Assembly: GCF_021172045.1 (NCBI RefSeq) | Contig: NZ_CP087164.1 | Span: forward strand, 4,650,001 to 4,714,000 | DNA length: 64,000 bases | From: Capillimicrobium parvum | GTDB lineage: Bacteria > Actinomycetota > Thermoleophilia > Solirubrobacterales > Solirubrobacteraceae | Reading direction: 5' to 3' | Shown: positions 29,254-37,599 of the stretch, piece by piece | Numbering within the stretch: the first letter of the stretch is position 1 | Layout: each line of letters opens with the position of its first letter | Translations under genes and position numbers: made by a program | Notes under the pieces: generated by a model | The model's database searches: none | Seen by the model: only the letters and a program-made list of their open reading frames with translations | What the model was told of the DNA's origin: nothing

Positions 29254-30144
29254 GCGGTCGTCGACCGCGTCCCGGACCTCGACACGCTGATCGCCGCGCT
29301 CGACGAGGTCGGCTACATCGCCGATCCCGCGCTCGCCACGACGATGTTCCTGGGCTTGCGCCTCCCCCAGCCGATCCTGCTCGAGGGCGAGGCGGGCGTC
29401 GGCAAGACGAGCGCGGCGACCGCGCTGGCCGACGCGCTCGGCACCCCGCTGATCCGCCTGCAGTGCTACGAGGGCATCGACGCGGCCGAGGCGCTGTACG
29501 AGTGGAACTATCCGCGCCAGCTCCTGGCGATCCGGGCCGCCGAGGCCCGCGGCGAGCCGCTCGACGAGGACTCGCTGTTCGCCGACGCCTACCTGCTGCG
29601 CCGGCCGCTGCTGCGCGCCATCGAGCACCCGGGCCCGCTGCCCGCCGTGCTGCTCATCGACGAGCTCGACCGCGCCGACGACGACTTCGAGGCGTTCCTG
29701 CTCGAGCTGCTCGCCGAGTCGAGCGTGACGGTGCCGGAGCTGGGGACGATCCGCGCGGCGATCGCGCCGCTCGTCGTGCTGACGTCCAACCGCACCCGCG
29801 ACCTGCACGACGCGCTCAAGCGCCGCTGCCTGTACCACTGGATCGACTACCCCGACCAGGAGCGCGAGGCCGAGATCGTCCGCCGCCGGGTTCCCGCCGC
29901 GGCGCAGTCGCTCGCCGTCGAGGTCAGCGCCGCGGTGGGCCGGCTGCGAGCACTCGACATGCAGAAGCCGCCGGGCGTCGCGGAGGCGATCGACTGGACG
30001 GCGGCGCTGCGGGTGCTCGGGATCGACCGGCTGACCGCGGACGCCGCCGATCGCACGCTCGGCTCGGTGCTCAAGGACCGCGACGACGAGGTCGCGGTGC
30101 GCGCGGCCGGCCTGGAGCGGATCGCCGGCGGCGCCGATGAGTGA
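29215..30144 (+). CDS. coxD: CoxD, MoxR-type AAA+ ATPase
   Basis: 309 residues, GTG start in the second repeat unit. Walker A GEAGVGKT at residues 58-65, Walker B AVLLIDELDRADDDFEAFLLELL near 145-165, sensor VVLTSNRTRDLHDALKRRCL. In Oligotropha, CoxD is the chaperone-like ATPase needed to build the copper-sulfur part of the CODH active site. It works with the VWA protein CoxE, which follows with an 8-base overlap. Confidence 0.93.
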   Translation: MSGGSAARAGAPQAVVDRVPDLDTLIAALDEVGYIADPALATTMFLGLRLPQPILLEGEAGVGKTSAATALADALGTPLIRLQCYEGIDAAEALYEWNYPRQLLAIRAAEARGEPLDEDSLFADAYLLRRPLLRAIEHPGPLPAVLLIDELDRADDDFEAFLLELLAESSVTVPELGTIRAAIAPLVVLTSNRTRDLHDALKRRCLYHWIDYPDQEREAEIVRRRVPAAAQSLAVEVSAAVGRLRALDMQKPPGVAEAIDWTAALRVLGIDRLTADAADRTLGSVLKDRDDEVAVRAAGLERIAGGADE

Positions 30145-31339
30145 GACGGCGACGCTCGACCTCCCCGCCTTCGCCGCCGCCTTCGGGCGCGAGCTGCACG
30201 ATGCGGGCGTGAACGCGGGCGCCGAGCGCTGCACGCGGTTCGCCGAGGCGCTCGCGCTGCTGGACCCGCTGGATCGCGACCGCGTGTACCGGGCCGCGCG
30301 CGCCGTGTTCGTCAGCGACCCGTCGCAGCTGTCGGCGTTCGACGCCGTCTTCTCCCACGTCTTCGACGGCTGGGCCGATCCGATGGACGCCGTGCGCGGC
30401 CATCCCGGCGTGCGCACCGCGCCGGGCGACGCGAAGAACCCGCGCGAGCGCCACACCAGCGACGAGACGGCCCAGGCGCCCCCGGGGACGCAGCCGCGCC
30501 GGTCGCCCCAGGCGGTCCCGGCCGAGCCGGAGGCCGACGACGAGGATGCCGAGAGCGACGACGAGGCGACGCTGGCGGTGGCCAGCGCGCGCGAGCGCCT
30601 GTCGCACCGCGAGTTCGACGAGCTCGACGACACGGAGCTCGCCGCCGTGCGCCGGCTCATGCGCGAGCTGCGCCTCGCACCGCCCCCGCGCCGGCGCCGC
30701 CGCACCGAGCGCCACCGCCACCACGGCCGGCCCGACCCGCGCGCGACGCTGCGCCGCGCGCACCGCACGGGCGGCGACCCGGTGCGCATCGTGCGCCGCC
30801 GCCGGCGCGTCGAGACGCGCCGGCTCGTGCTGCTGTGCGACATCTCGGGGTCGATGGAGTCCTACGCCCGCGCCTACCTGCAGCTGCTGGAGAGCGCGGT
30901 CGGCGGCGCGGAGGCCGAGGCGTTCACGTTCGCCACCCGCCTGACGCGGGTCACCCGCGCGCTGCGCGGGCGCGACCACGCCGCGGCGCTCAGGCGCGCC
31001 GCCGCCGCGGCCCCTGACTGGTCGGGCGGCACGCGCATCGGCGAGGCGCTGCGCACCTTCAACCAGCGCTACGGCCGCCGCGGCCTGGCCCGCGGCGCGG
31101 TGATCGTGATCCTGTCCGACGGCTGGGAGCGCGGCGACCCCGAGCTCGTCGGCCGCGAGATGGAGCGCCTGCGCCGGCTCGCGCACCGCATCGTGTGGGT
31201 CAACCCGCGGGCCGCCGCCGCCGGCTTCGAGCCGCTCGCCGGCGGCATGGCGGCCGCGCTGCCCCATTGCGATGCGATGGTCAGCGGGCATAGCCTGGCC
31301 GCACTCGACGAGGTCGTCGACGCGATCGGCGCACCATGA
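30137..31339 (+). CDS. coxE: CoxE, VWA domain protein
   Basis: 400 residues. An N-terminal helical domain (FAAAFGRELHDAGVNAGAERC) is followed by an acidic linker (EADDEDAESDDEA), a very Arg-rich patch (PPPRRRRRTERHRHHGRPDP) and the VWA domain with the MIDAS motif DISGSM from Asp235. VWA proteins pair with MoxR ATPases; CoxE partners CoxD in CODH maturation. The Arg/His patch could bind metal or nucleic acid, but I see no more than its composition. Confidence 0.92.
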   Translation: MSETATLDLPAFAAAFGRELHDAGVNAGAERCTRFAEALALLDPLDRDRVYRAARAVFVSDPSQLSAFDAVFSHVFDGWADPMDAVRGHPGVRTAPGDAKNPRERHTSDETAQAPPGTQPRRSPQAVPAEPEADDEDAESDDEATLAVASARERLSHREFDELDDTELAAVRRLMRELRLAPPPRRRRRTERHRHHGRPDPRATLRRAHRTGGDPVRIVRRRRRVETRRLVLLCDISGSMESYARAYLQLLESAVGGAEAEAFTFATRLTRVTRALRGRDHAAALRRAAAAAPDWSGGTRIGEALRTFNQRYGRRGLARGAVIVILSDGWERGDPELVGREMERLRRLAHRIVWVNPRAAAAGFEPLAGGMAAALPHCDAMVSGHSLAALDEVVDAIGAP

Positions 31340-31370
31340 CGCAGCCCCTGAGAGCGAGGAGCATCACCCC

Positions 31371-32135
31371 ATGAAGTTCGAGAACACGTTCGACGTCAAG
31401 GCGCCGATCGACGAGGTCTACGCGGCGATGCTGGACGTCGAACGCGTCGCCCCGTGCGTGCCGGGCGCACAGGTGCTCGAGCAGACGAGCGACGACAGCT
31501 ACAAGGTCTCCATCAAGGTCAAGCTCGGGCCGATCCAGATGACCTATCGCGGCGACGTCGAGATCGTCGACCGCGACGAGGCCGGCCACCGCGCCGTCAT
31601 GCGCGCCCGCGCCCGCGAGGCCCGCGGCCAGGGCACGGCGGACGCGACGGTCGAGATGACGCTCACGCAGGCGGGCGACGGCACGCACGGCGACATCACG
31701 TCCGACGTGGCGCTGAGCGGCAAGGCGGCGTCGATGGGCCGCGGGATCATCCAGGACGTCTCGGGCAAGCTCATCGACCAGTTCTCGTCCAACCTGGCGG
31801 CGATGCTCGAGGGCGGGCCCCCCGAAGAGGACGCCACGACGGCGGAGATGCCGGCGGCCGCGGCGCCGTCGGCGCCGCAGGCCGCGGGCGCGACCGCGGC
31901 TGAGGCGGCCCAGGCCGATGCCGCGGACGAGGCCGGCGCGGGCGCCGGGGCCGCGGCGGGCGCCGTGCCGCCGCCCCCGCCGCCGCCGCGCACGCCGGCC
32001 CCGGAGCCCGAGCCGCTCGACGCCGGCAACATCGCCGGCGCTGTCATCGCGAGCCGTCTGCGCGACCCGAAGACGGTCGCGGGCCTCGCCGTGATCGTCC
32101 TCGTGATCCTCTGGCTGCTACGCCGCCGGCGTTAG
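31371..32135 (+). CDS. coxG: CoxG, SRPBCC-domain membrane-anchored CODH partner
   Basis: 254 residues from ATG 31371 with GAGGAG upstream. Residues 1-150 are the CoxG/SRPBCC domain (FENTFDVKAPIDEVYAAMLD, CVPGAQVLEQTSDDSYKVSI). A 75-residue Ala/Pro linker leads to a C-terminal membrane anchor (VAGLAVIVLVILWLL) ending in RRRR. CoxG tethers CODH to the membrane and has been linked to quinone handling. The 3' end overlaps the convergent monooxygenase gene by 18 bases. Last gene of the cox operon. Confidence 0.9.
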   Translation: MKFENTFDVKAPIDEVYAAMLDVERVAPCVPGAQVLEQTSDDSYKVSIKVKLGPIQMTYRGDVEIVDRDEAGHRAVMRARAREARGQGTADATVEMTLTQAGDGTHGDITSDVALSGKAASMGRGIIQDVSGKLIDQFSSNLAAMLEGGPPEEDATTAEMPAAAAPSAPQAAGATAAEAAQADAADEAGAGAGAAAGAVPPPPPPPRTPAPEPEPLDAGNIAGAVIASRLRDPKTVAGLAVIVLVILWLLRRRR

Positions 32136-33356
32136 GCCCGCGGCCCACCGTGCCAGGTACGCCCGGGTGCGCTCGGGCGTACAGAGCACGTCGACCTGCT
32201 TCTCGGGATCGTTGAAGTTCGAGGTGAACTCGTCGCAGAGCGCCTTGTCCTGCGACATCGCCCCGATGAACTCGAGCACGTGCGGCGGCGGGTTGAGCAT
32301 GAGGTTCGTCCAGTCCGAGACGCCGAGGACGAGCCCCTCGCGCTCGCGCGCCGCCCGGCGGCAGAAGCGCTCGTCGTAGACGTGGTCGGAGACGATCGCC
32401 TCGCCGAGCGTCCACGCGGAGTACGAGGCCGAGTTCGCGCCCTGGCCCATCATCGGGTCGACCACGGTGTGGACGTCGCCGACGGCGATCGCGTAGCCCC
32501 CGCCGTCGAGGCGCACGTAGTCCTCGCGGACCGTCGGCGTCAGCGCGCCCTGCAGGATGTCGCGCTCGCCCCACAGCCCGAACTCGGACTCGTCGAGCCG
32601 TTCGACCACCATCGGGTAGTGCGCACGCAGCTTCTCGAGGACGAGGCGGTTGAACGCGGCCGGATCGTCCTCGAAGCGCGTGTCGGCGAGGACCTCGAGG
32701 TCGCCGCCGGGGACGTTCTCGAACAGCAGCGCGGTGCCGAACCCCTGGTGGGAGAAGATCGGCAGCTCGAGCAGCTCGCCATGGCCGGGCGAGAAGTGGA
32801 TGTTCACGCCCTTCGGCTCGGAGTAGGCGACGCCGGCGTAGATCCCGGCGCTCAGGCGCCGCTGCGGGCGGTCGTACGGGGACTGCTCCGGCCGGCGGGC
32901 GAACATCGACTGAAGCGACCCGCGGCCCGACGCGACGACCATGAGGTCGTGGCGCTGGGACAGCCGGTCGACGTCCTCGGCGGCCACCTGCTCGATGACG
33001 ATCTCGCCGCCGCGCGACTCGAAGTCCTCCATGAGCCTGGGCAGGTAGAGCCGGTAGTCGATCACCGAGGACGGGTGGGCGAAGTCGCCCCGGAAGCGCA
33101 GCGGCTGCTCGCCGCCGACGTAGTGGTGGTGGCAGACGTAGCCGTACTCGTTCGCGTCCCAGTGGTGGACGCCGAGCGCGCGCTCGCGCTCGAGCGTGTG
33201 GTGGTGGTGGCCGACGGTGTTCGGCAGCCGCCCGCCCGCGACCTGGTCGGCGGTCCTGTCCGTGTAGATCGTCACCGGCACGTCGTGCCCGCGCAGGAAC
33301 AGCCCGAGGTGCAGTCCTGCGATCCCGGAGCCGACGATCCCGATCCCTTCACCCAT
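32118..33356 (-). CDS. StyA-like FAD-dependent monooxygenase (styrene/indole monooxygenase family)
   Basis: 412 residues from ATG 33356, the size of StyA. The FAD fingerprint is IGIVGSGIAGLHLGLFLRG, with HHHHTLERERALGVHHWDAN and VGDVHTVVDPMMGQGANSAS (the GD motif region) as in styrene monooxygenases. StyA enzymes epoxidise styrenes or oxidise indole using FADH2 from a separate reductase StyB; no styB is adjacent. Divergent from a LysR DNA-binding stub across a palindrome-bearing region. Confidence 0.88.
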   Translation of the reverse strand: MGEGIGIVGSGIAGLHLGLFLRGHDVPVTIYTDRTADQVAGGRLPNTVGHHHHTLERERALGVHHWDANEYGYVCHHHYVGGEQPLRFRGDFAHPSSVIDYRLYLPRLMEDFESRGGEIVIEQVAAEDVDRLSQRHDLMVVASGRGSLQSMFARRPEQSPYDRPQRRLSAGIYAGVAYSEPKGVNIHFSPGHGELLELPIFSHQGFGTALLFENVPGGDLEVLADTRFEDDPAAFNRLVLEKLRAHYPMVVERLDESEFGLWGERDILQGALTPTVREDYVRLDGGGYAIAVGDVHTVVDPMMGQGANSASYSAWTLGEAIVSDHVYDERFCRRAAREREGLVLGVSDWTNLMLNPPPHVLEFIGAMSQDKALCDEFTSNFNDPEKQVDVLCTPERTRAYLARWAAGLTPAA

Positions 33357-33390
33357 GTGCAGCCTCCTCCAACGCGTCTCTCTCGAGCGC

Positions 33391-33470
33391 CAACCTACGT
33401 CGGCGCGGCGCGGGCGATCAACCCCGCGGCCCGTCTCGTTTCGATGCAGTTCCTGCATTGATGTAGGTTG
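33391..33470. repeat. Spaced 8-bp inverted repeat in the styA-like/LysR promoter region
   Basis: CAACCTAC at 33391-33398 and GTAGGTTG at 33463-33470 are exact reverse complements across 64 bases. Together with the palindrome at 33444-33458 they flank the divergent promoters; they could be paired regulator sites that loop. Confidence 0.4.
33444..33458. promoter_or_regulatory. T-N11-A LysR-type operator
   Basis: ATGCAG and CTGCAT face each other over TTC, giving a perfect 15-bp palindrome with the T-N11-A form (T33445, A33457) of LysR boxes. It lies in the 123-base gap between the StyA-like gene and the LysR stub. Confidence 0.65.
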
Positions 33471-33479
33471 CGCATCGCC

Positions 33480-33761
33480 ATGGTGGAGCTGCGCGACCTG
33501 CGCTCGTTCCAGGCGGTTGCGACCGACCTGCACTTCGGGCGCGCCGCCGAGCGCGTCGGCGTCTCGCAGCCGACGCTGAGCCGGCACATCCGCCGCCTCG
33601 AGGACGAGCTCGGGGTCGTGCTGCTGCACCGCACGAGCCGCCGCGTCGGGCTCACCGACGCCGGCCGCTCGCTCGCCACGACGCTGCCCGCCGCGCTGCG
33701 CCAGCTCGACCGCGCGCTGGCCGAGGCGCGCAGCGGCGAGAGCGGCGGCTGGGAGGTCTGA
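33480..33761 (+). CDS. LysR DNA-binding domain only (truncated regulator)
   Basis: 93 residues from ATG 33480. ELRDLRSFQAVATDLHFGRA, ERVGVSQPTLSRHIRRLEDE and LGVVLLHRTSRRVGLTDAG form a complete LysR winged HTH plus linker helix, but the protein stops at 93 residues with no effector domain (full LysR is about 300). Either a decayed regulator or a stand-alone HTH. No effector-domain remnant is visible to the right, where the PPOX gene ends six bases on. Confidence 0.8.
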   Translation: MVELRDLRSFQAVATDLHFGRAAERVGVSQPTLSRHIRRLEDELGVVLLHRTSRRVGLTDAGRSLATTLPAALRQLDRALAEARSGESGGWEV

Positions 33762-33767
33762 CGCTCG

Positions 33768-34163
33768 CTACGCGTGCTCGAAGGGGAGCTCCTCGAACGA
33801 CTCCCGGTGGATCTCGACGAAGTAGAGCGTCGAGTCGCGCAACGGGAAGTCGGTGCCGACGTACCGCTGGCTGATGCGGTCGACGACCTCCATCGCGGCG
33901 TCGCCGTCCAGCGTCTCGACCACCTCGCCGCGCACGCGCGCGGTGCGGTAGGGGTTCTCGAAGTCGACGACCGAGAGGGCGACGTGGGGATCGCGGGCGA
34001 TGTTGCGCCCCTTGAGCGACTGTCGGCCCGTGAAGAAGACGACCCGGTCGCCCTCCACCCCGCTCCAGATCGAGATCGCGTGGGGCGAGCCGTCGGTCAT
34101 GAGGGTCGCCAGCGTGGGGAAGTTGCGGCCCTCACCGAAGAGCTCGCGCACCTGTGCGTCCAT
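33768..34163 (-). CDS. PPOX-class (pyridoxamine oxidase-like) flavin/F420 oxidoreductase
   Basis: 131 residues from ATG 34163. FPTLATLMTDGSPHAISIWS, then VVFFTGRQSLKGRNIARDPHVALSV and ARVRGEVVETLDGD are the split-barrel FMN/F420-binding pattern. Many actinobacterial members are F420-dependent. Substrate unknown. Confidence 0.85.
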   Translation of the reverse strand: MDAQVRELFGEGRNFPTLATLMTDGSPHAISIWSGVEGDRVVFFTGRQSLKGRNIARDPHVALSVVDFENPYRTARVRGEVVETLDGDAAMEVVDRISQRYVGTDFPLRDSTLYFVEIHRESFEELPFEHA

Positions 34164-34230
34164 GCGCGCGAAGCTAGCGGCCCGCCTCCGGACCCTCAAC
34201 CCGAAAGGGCGACGGTCCTGGGACGAACCG

Positions 34231-34935
34231 CTAACGCTCCCCATGCTGGCGTCGCAACTCCGCCAGCAGGAGCTTGGAGTGCATGGCGCCGATGAGCTCG
34301 CGCAGGGGCTCGGCCCCCGAGGCGATGATGTCCGCCGCGCGCTCGACGCTGACCTCGCCGGCGAGCCGCTCGAGCAGGATGCGGACCTCCTCGCGCACGA
34401 GGGGCTCGAGCGCCTCCTGGTAGCGCAGCGTGTCGTAGACGGTGAAGCCGAGCGCCTCGTCATAGCCGCCCGCGCGGAAGCGCGAGATCGCCTCGATGAT
34501 CGCGACGTCGTCGCCGTCGTAGCCGCGGCTGGTCGGCGACAGCACGCCGATCTCCTGCAGACGGTCGAGCACGGCGTCGGGCAGGTCGTAGCTGCGCGTG
34601 GCGTCCGCCCGGGAGATCCGGTCGCCTTCGCGCGCCGAGACGGCGCGCTCGAGGATGCGGTCCTCGAGCGCGACGAGCGCCGCCATCCGCTCGGGGTCGT
34701 CGCCCATGACGTGGGCGATGACCTTCAGCGGCATGAAGCGCTCCTCCTGCAGGCGCTTGATGAGCCGGATCCGGTCGACGAACTCCGGCGGGTAGTACGC
34801 CATGTTGCGCGACGTCCGCACGACGTCGTCGCCGCCGCCGAGCAGCCCCTCGCGCAGGTAGTGCTTGATCGTCCCCGCGCTGACCCCGGAGCGCTCGGCC
34901 AACTCGGACATCTTCAGCAGCCCGTCGGCGTTCAT
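34231..34935 (-). CDS. MerR family regulator
   Basis: 234 residues. N-terminal MerR HTH: LLKMSELAERSGVSAGTIKH YLREGLL, then MAYYPPEFVDRIRLIKRLQEERFMPLKVI. The long C-terminal region (about 150 residues) has no known domain and would bind an effector such as an acyl-CoA. ATG overlaps the CoA-transferase stop (ATGA). It is the likely regulator acting at the two matching operators at 37056 and 41318. Confidence 0.85.
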   Translation of the reverse strand: MNADGLLKMSELAERSGVSAGTIKHYLREGLLGGGDDVVRTSRNMAYYPPEFVDRIRLIKRLQEERFMPLKVIAHVMGDDPERMAALVALEDRILERAVSAREGDRISRADATRSYDLPDAVLDRLQEIGVLSPTSRGYDGDDVAIIEAISRFRAGGYDEALGFTVYDTLRYQEALEPLVREEVRILLERLAGEVSVERAADIIASGAEPLRELIGAMHSKLLLAELRRQHGER

Positions 34936-36167
34936 CCGAGGAACGAGCCCTCCGGCGCCTGCGCGGGGCCGGCCACCGCGCCGGACGCCAGCAGCGCCGC
35001 GATCTCGTCCTCGACGAACCCGGCCTCGCGCAGCAGCTGCTCGCTCTGCTCGCCCAGGCCCGGCCCGGGCAGGCGGTTCGCGTCGCCCGGCGTGCGCGAC
35101 AGCTTGACCGGCACGCCCAGCAGGCGCACCGGCTCCTGCGCCCCCGGCTGGTCGAGCTCGACCACCATCTCGCGCGCCGCGACCAGCTCGGAGTCCAGCG
35201 CCTCGTCGAGCTCGAGCACCGGCTCCAGGCAGCAGTCGTGGTCGGACGCGAACGCCGACCACTCGGCGCGGGTGCGGCGGCGGAAGATCGCCTCGACCTC
35301 CGCGTGCGCGGTGGATCCGGGGGCGTCGAACTGGTGGGCGACGAGATCCTCCCGGCCGACGCCGCGACACCACGCGGCCCAGAACTTCGGCTCCAGCGCG
35401 GCGAGCGTGACCCAGCCGTCGGCGCACGCGTAGGGCCGGTAGCAGACGAGCCGTCCGGCGAGCTCGAGGTCGCCGCGCCGAGGCACCTCGCCGGACGCGA
35501 AGTACTTCGCCGCGACCATCGCCAGCCACGACAGCGCGCCGTCGGCCATCGACACGTCGACGAGCTGCCCCACGCCCGAGCGGTCGCGCTCGCGCAGCGC
35601 GGCGAGGATGCCGAACGCGGCCATGAGCGCCCCGCCGCCGAGGTCGGCGATCTGGCCCGCCGCCTGCATGGGGGGCCCGTCGTGCTCGCCGCTGAGGCCG
35701 AGCAGGCCGACGAGGCCGAGGTAGTTCATGTCGTGCCCGGAGCGCTCGCGGTACGGCCCGTCCCGGCCGTAGCCGCTGATCGCGCAGTACACGAGGCCCG
35801 GGTTGACCTCGCGCAGGCGCTCGTAGCCGACGCCGAGGCGGTCGAGCACGTCGGGCCGGAACGACTCGAGCAGCACGTCCGCGTGGCGGGCGAGGCGCAG
35901 CAGCACGTCGCGCCCGGCGTCCGTCTTGAGGTCGATGCGGATCGAGCGCTTGTTGCGGTTCAGTGCCAGGAACAGCGCGCTCGACGCCGTCGGCTCGGCG
36001 CCGGGGACCTTCGGCTCGGCCCAGCGCACGTAGTCGCCGAGGCCCGTGTCCTCCACCTTGATCACGTCGGCGCCGAAGTCGGCCAGGAGCAGCGAGCAGA
36101 AGCCGCCCGGCAGCAGCCGCGAGAGGTCGAGGACGCGGATGCCGTCGAGCGGGAGTCCGCCGCTCAT
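34932..36167 (-). CDS. Class III CoA-transferase (CaiB/BaiF family)
   Basis: 411 residues. GIRVLDLSRLLPGGFCSLLLADFGADVIKVE is the family N-terminus, followed by NRNKRSIRIDLK and SGHDMNYLGLVGLLG holding the catalytic Asp. It moves CoA between carboxylic acids. The ATG overlaps the upstream gene's stop, so it is made together with the keto-acid cleavage enzyme; it may activate that enzyme's substrate or product. Confidence 0.92.
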   Translation of the reverse strand: MSGGLPLDGIRVLDLSRLLPGGFCSLLLADFGADVIKVEDTGLGDYVRWAEPKVPGAEPTASSALFLALNRNKRSIRIDLKTDAGRDVLLRLARHADVLLESFRPDVLDRLGVGYERLREVNPGLVYCAISGYGRDGPYRERSGHDMNYLGLVGLLGLSGEHDGPPMQAAGQIADLGGGALMAAFGILAALRERDRSGVGQLVDVSMADGALSWLAMVAAKYFASGEVPRRGDLELAGRLVCYRPYACADGWVTLAALEPKFWAAWCRGVGREDLVAHQFDAPGSTAHAEVEAIFRRRTRAEWSAFASDHDCCLEPVLELDEALDSELVAAREMVVELDQPGAQEPVRLLGVPVKLSRTPGDANRLPGPGLGEQSEQLLREAGFVEDEIAALLASGAVAGPAQAPEGSFLG

Positions 36168-37039
36168 GCGATCGCCACCCGCTCGGACAGCCCGAGCTGG
36201 ACGCGCGCCTCGGCGATCGTGGCGGGCCGCCGGCCGACGTCCTCGGTCATCTGGCGCGCCTTGGCGATCAGGTCGCCGTTCGATCGCGCCATGCTGCCGT
36301 CGGGGAGGTAGAAGTTGTCCTCGAGGCCGACCCGGATCGAGCCGCCGAGCGTCAGGGCGGCGGCGACGAGCATCCACTGCGCGCGGGAGATGCCGATGAC
36401 GCCCCAGTGCGAACCGGCGGGCACGTTGTCGGCCATAGTCGCGAGGTTGCGCGCGGTGGGCGGCACGCCGCCGGTGATCCCCATCACCGCGGACACGTGC
36501 AGCGGGGGGTGCAGCACGCCCATGTCCACGAGCGGCGCCAGCGAGCCGACGTGCCCGACGTCGAAGCACTCGTGCTCGGGCTTGATCCCGGCCTCGTTCA
36601 TCGCCCGCAGGAGCTCGATGATCTCGTCGAACGGGTTCGTGAACACGGTCTGGAACACGAAGTCCTTGCGCCGCGACGAGTACTTCGCGTAGTTCATCGA
36701 GCCCATGTTCAGCGCGGCGACGTCGGGACGCAGCTCGCGCAGGTAGGCGACGCGCTTGGCGACCGGGACGCCGAGCGCGCCGGTCGAGTAGTTGACGATC
36801 ACGTCCGGCGTCTCGGCGCGGATCGCCTCGGTGATCGCGCGGAAGTCCTCGACCTCGTAGCTGGGCGTGCCGTCCGGCCGGCGGGCGTGGATGTGGATCA
36901 TCGCGCCGCCCTCGTCGACGATGCGGCGCGCCTCGGCCGCGTACTCGGCCGGCGTGTACGGGATCGCCGGGCACTGCTCGCGGTTGGCGAGGGCGCCGGA
37001 GATCGAGCAGGTGATGATGACCGGGTCGTCGAGGCTCAA
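36164..37039 (-). CDS. 3-keto-5-aminohexanoate cleavage enzyme family (BKACE, DUF849)
   Basis: 291 residues, TTG start with GGAG upstream. Zinc-binding HIHAR (His49, His51 region), NYSTG, LNMGSMNYA and GLEDNFYLPDG (catalytic-site Glu) are all present. BKACE enzymes condense a beta-keto acid with acetyl-CoA to give acetoacetate and a new CoA ester. The specific keto acid cannot be read off. First gene of an operon with CaiB and MerR. Confidence 0.9.
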   Translation of the reverse strand: MSLDDPVIITCSISGALANREQCPAIPYTPAEYAAEARRIVDEGGAMIHIHARRPDGTPSYEVEDFRAITEAIRAETPDVIVNYSTGALGVPVAKRVAYLRELRPDVAALNMGSMNYAKYSSRRKDFVFQTVFTNPFDEIIELLRAMNEAGIKPEHECFDVGHVGSLAPLVDMGVLHPPLHVSAVMGITGGVPPTARNLATMADNVPAGSHWGVIGISRAQWMLVAAALTLGGSIRVGLEDNFYLPDGSMARSNGDLIAKARQMTEDVGRRPATIAEARVQLGLSERVAIA

Positions 37040-37055
37040 GGAGGTCTCCGTCGGG

Positions 37056-37078
37056 AGTGGGAAGTCCTACTTCCCACT
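37056..37078. promoter_or_regulatory. Perfect 23-bp palindrome, operator site 1 of a shared regulon
   Basis: Arms AGTGGGAAGT and ACTTCCCACT, exact reverse complements around CCT, end 17 bases before the BKACE start codon. It matches the site at 41318-41340 at 19 of 23 positions, including the unbroken core GGAAGTCCTACT. Probably bound by the MerR protein of this operon; this is inference. Confidence 0.75.
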
Positions 37079-37271
37079 TTTGCGGACGCTTGGCCGGCGG
37101 TCAAGCGCGCCGGCCCGAGGCAGCGCTGCTCGGGCGGGATCGCCGGCGCGATTCGAGACTCAGGTATCAGGGTAATCGACCATCAGCGCAGCCGAAGCCG
37201 ACGCCGGAAGCGGCGCGCCACCCCATACGCAGCCAGCAGGAACGGTCGGTGATCCGCACAGCGTGCGCGGA

Positions 37272-37305
37272 CCTGGGCCTCTGGTGAACCAGAGCCTGAC
37301 CCAGG
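37272..37305 (+). promoter_or_regulatory. Nested stem-loop covering a ribosome site
   Basis: Inner stem CTCTGG-TGAA-CCAGAG (37279-37294) and outer arms CCTGGG (37272-37277) with CCCAGG (37300-37305). The outer right arm overlaps the AGGAG (37303-37307) ahead of a 51-codon ORF, so folding would hide the ribosome site. Could instead be a terminator for the right-hand operon. Confidence 0.35.
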
Positions 37306-37311
37306 AGACCC

Positions 37312-37467
37312 ATGCCTGCCGCCCCCCGCTCGCTTCGCCCCACCCCTTCCCGCATGCTCGAGCACGTTCGCCGTGAGCTGGCGCGGCGCCGCGTGCGCGC
37401 CGCCGTTCCGGCGGTCGTCGCCCCCCGTCGGTCGAGCACGGACGAGAAGCGCCCCGCCCAGGCCTGA
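37312..37467 (+). CDS. Possible 51-residue basic peptide
   Basis: ATG 37312 is four bases after AGGAG and the frame ends in TGA at 37465-37467. The product is strongly basic (MLEHVRRELARRRVRAAVPA in the middle) with no recognised family. The rest of the 520-base stretch 37079-37599 shows no other gene; parts are less GC-rich than the surroundings. The call rests only on the ribosome site and frame. Confidence 0.3.
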   Translation: MPAAPRSLRPTPSRMLEHVRRELARRRVRAAVPAVVAPRRSSTDEKRPAQA

Positions 37468-37599
37468 TCCGCCGCGGCGCAGGCACATCGGCAGCGGCGC
37501 GCCGGAGATCCCGTCGCCGCGGTCCGCGCGCCGCGCCGAGCAGGGCGCGCGGACCGGGCGGCAGTCGGCGCCGAGCACGAGGCCGCTGACGACGAGCAC

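Noticed and set aside
33480-33761. Full LysR gene with frameshift
   Set aside because: No effector-domain sequence is found in any frame to the right; the PPOX gene occupies that space.
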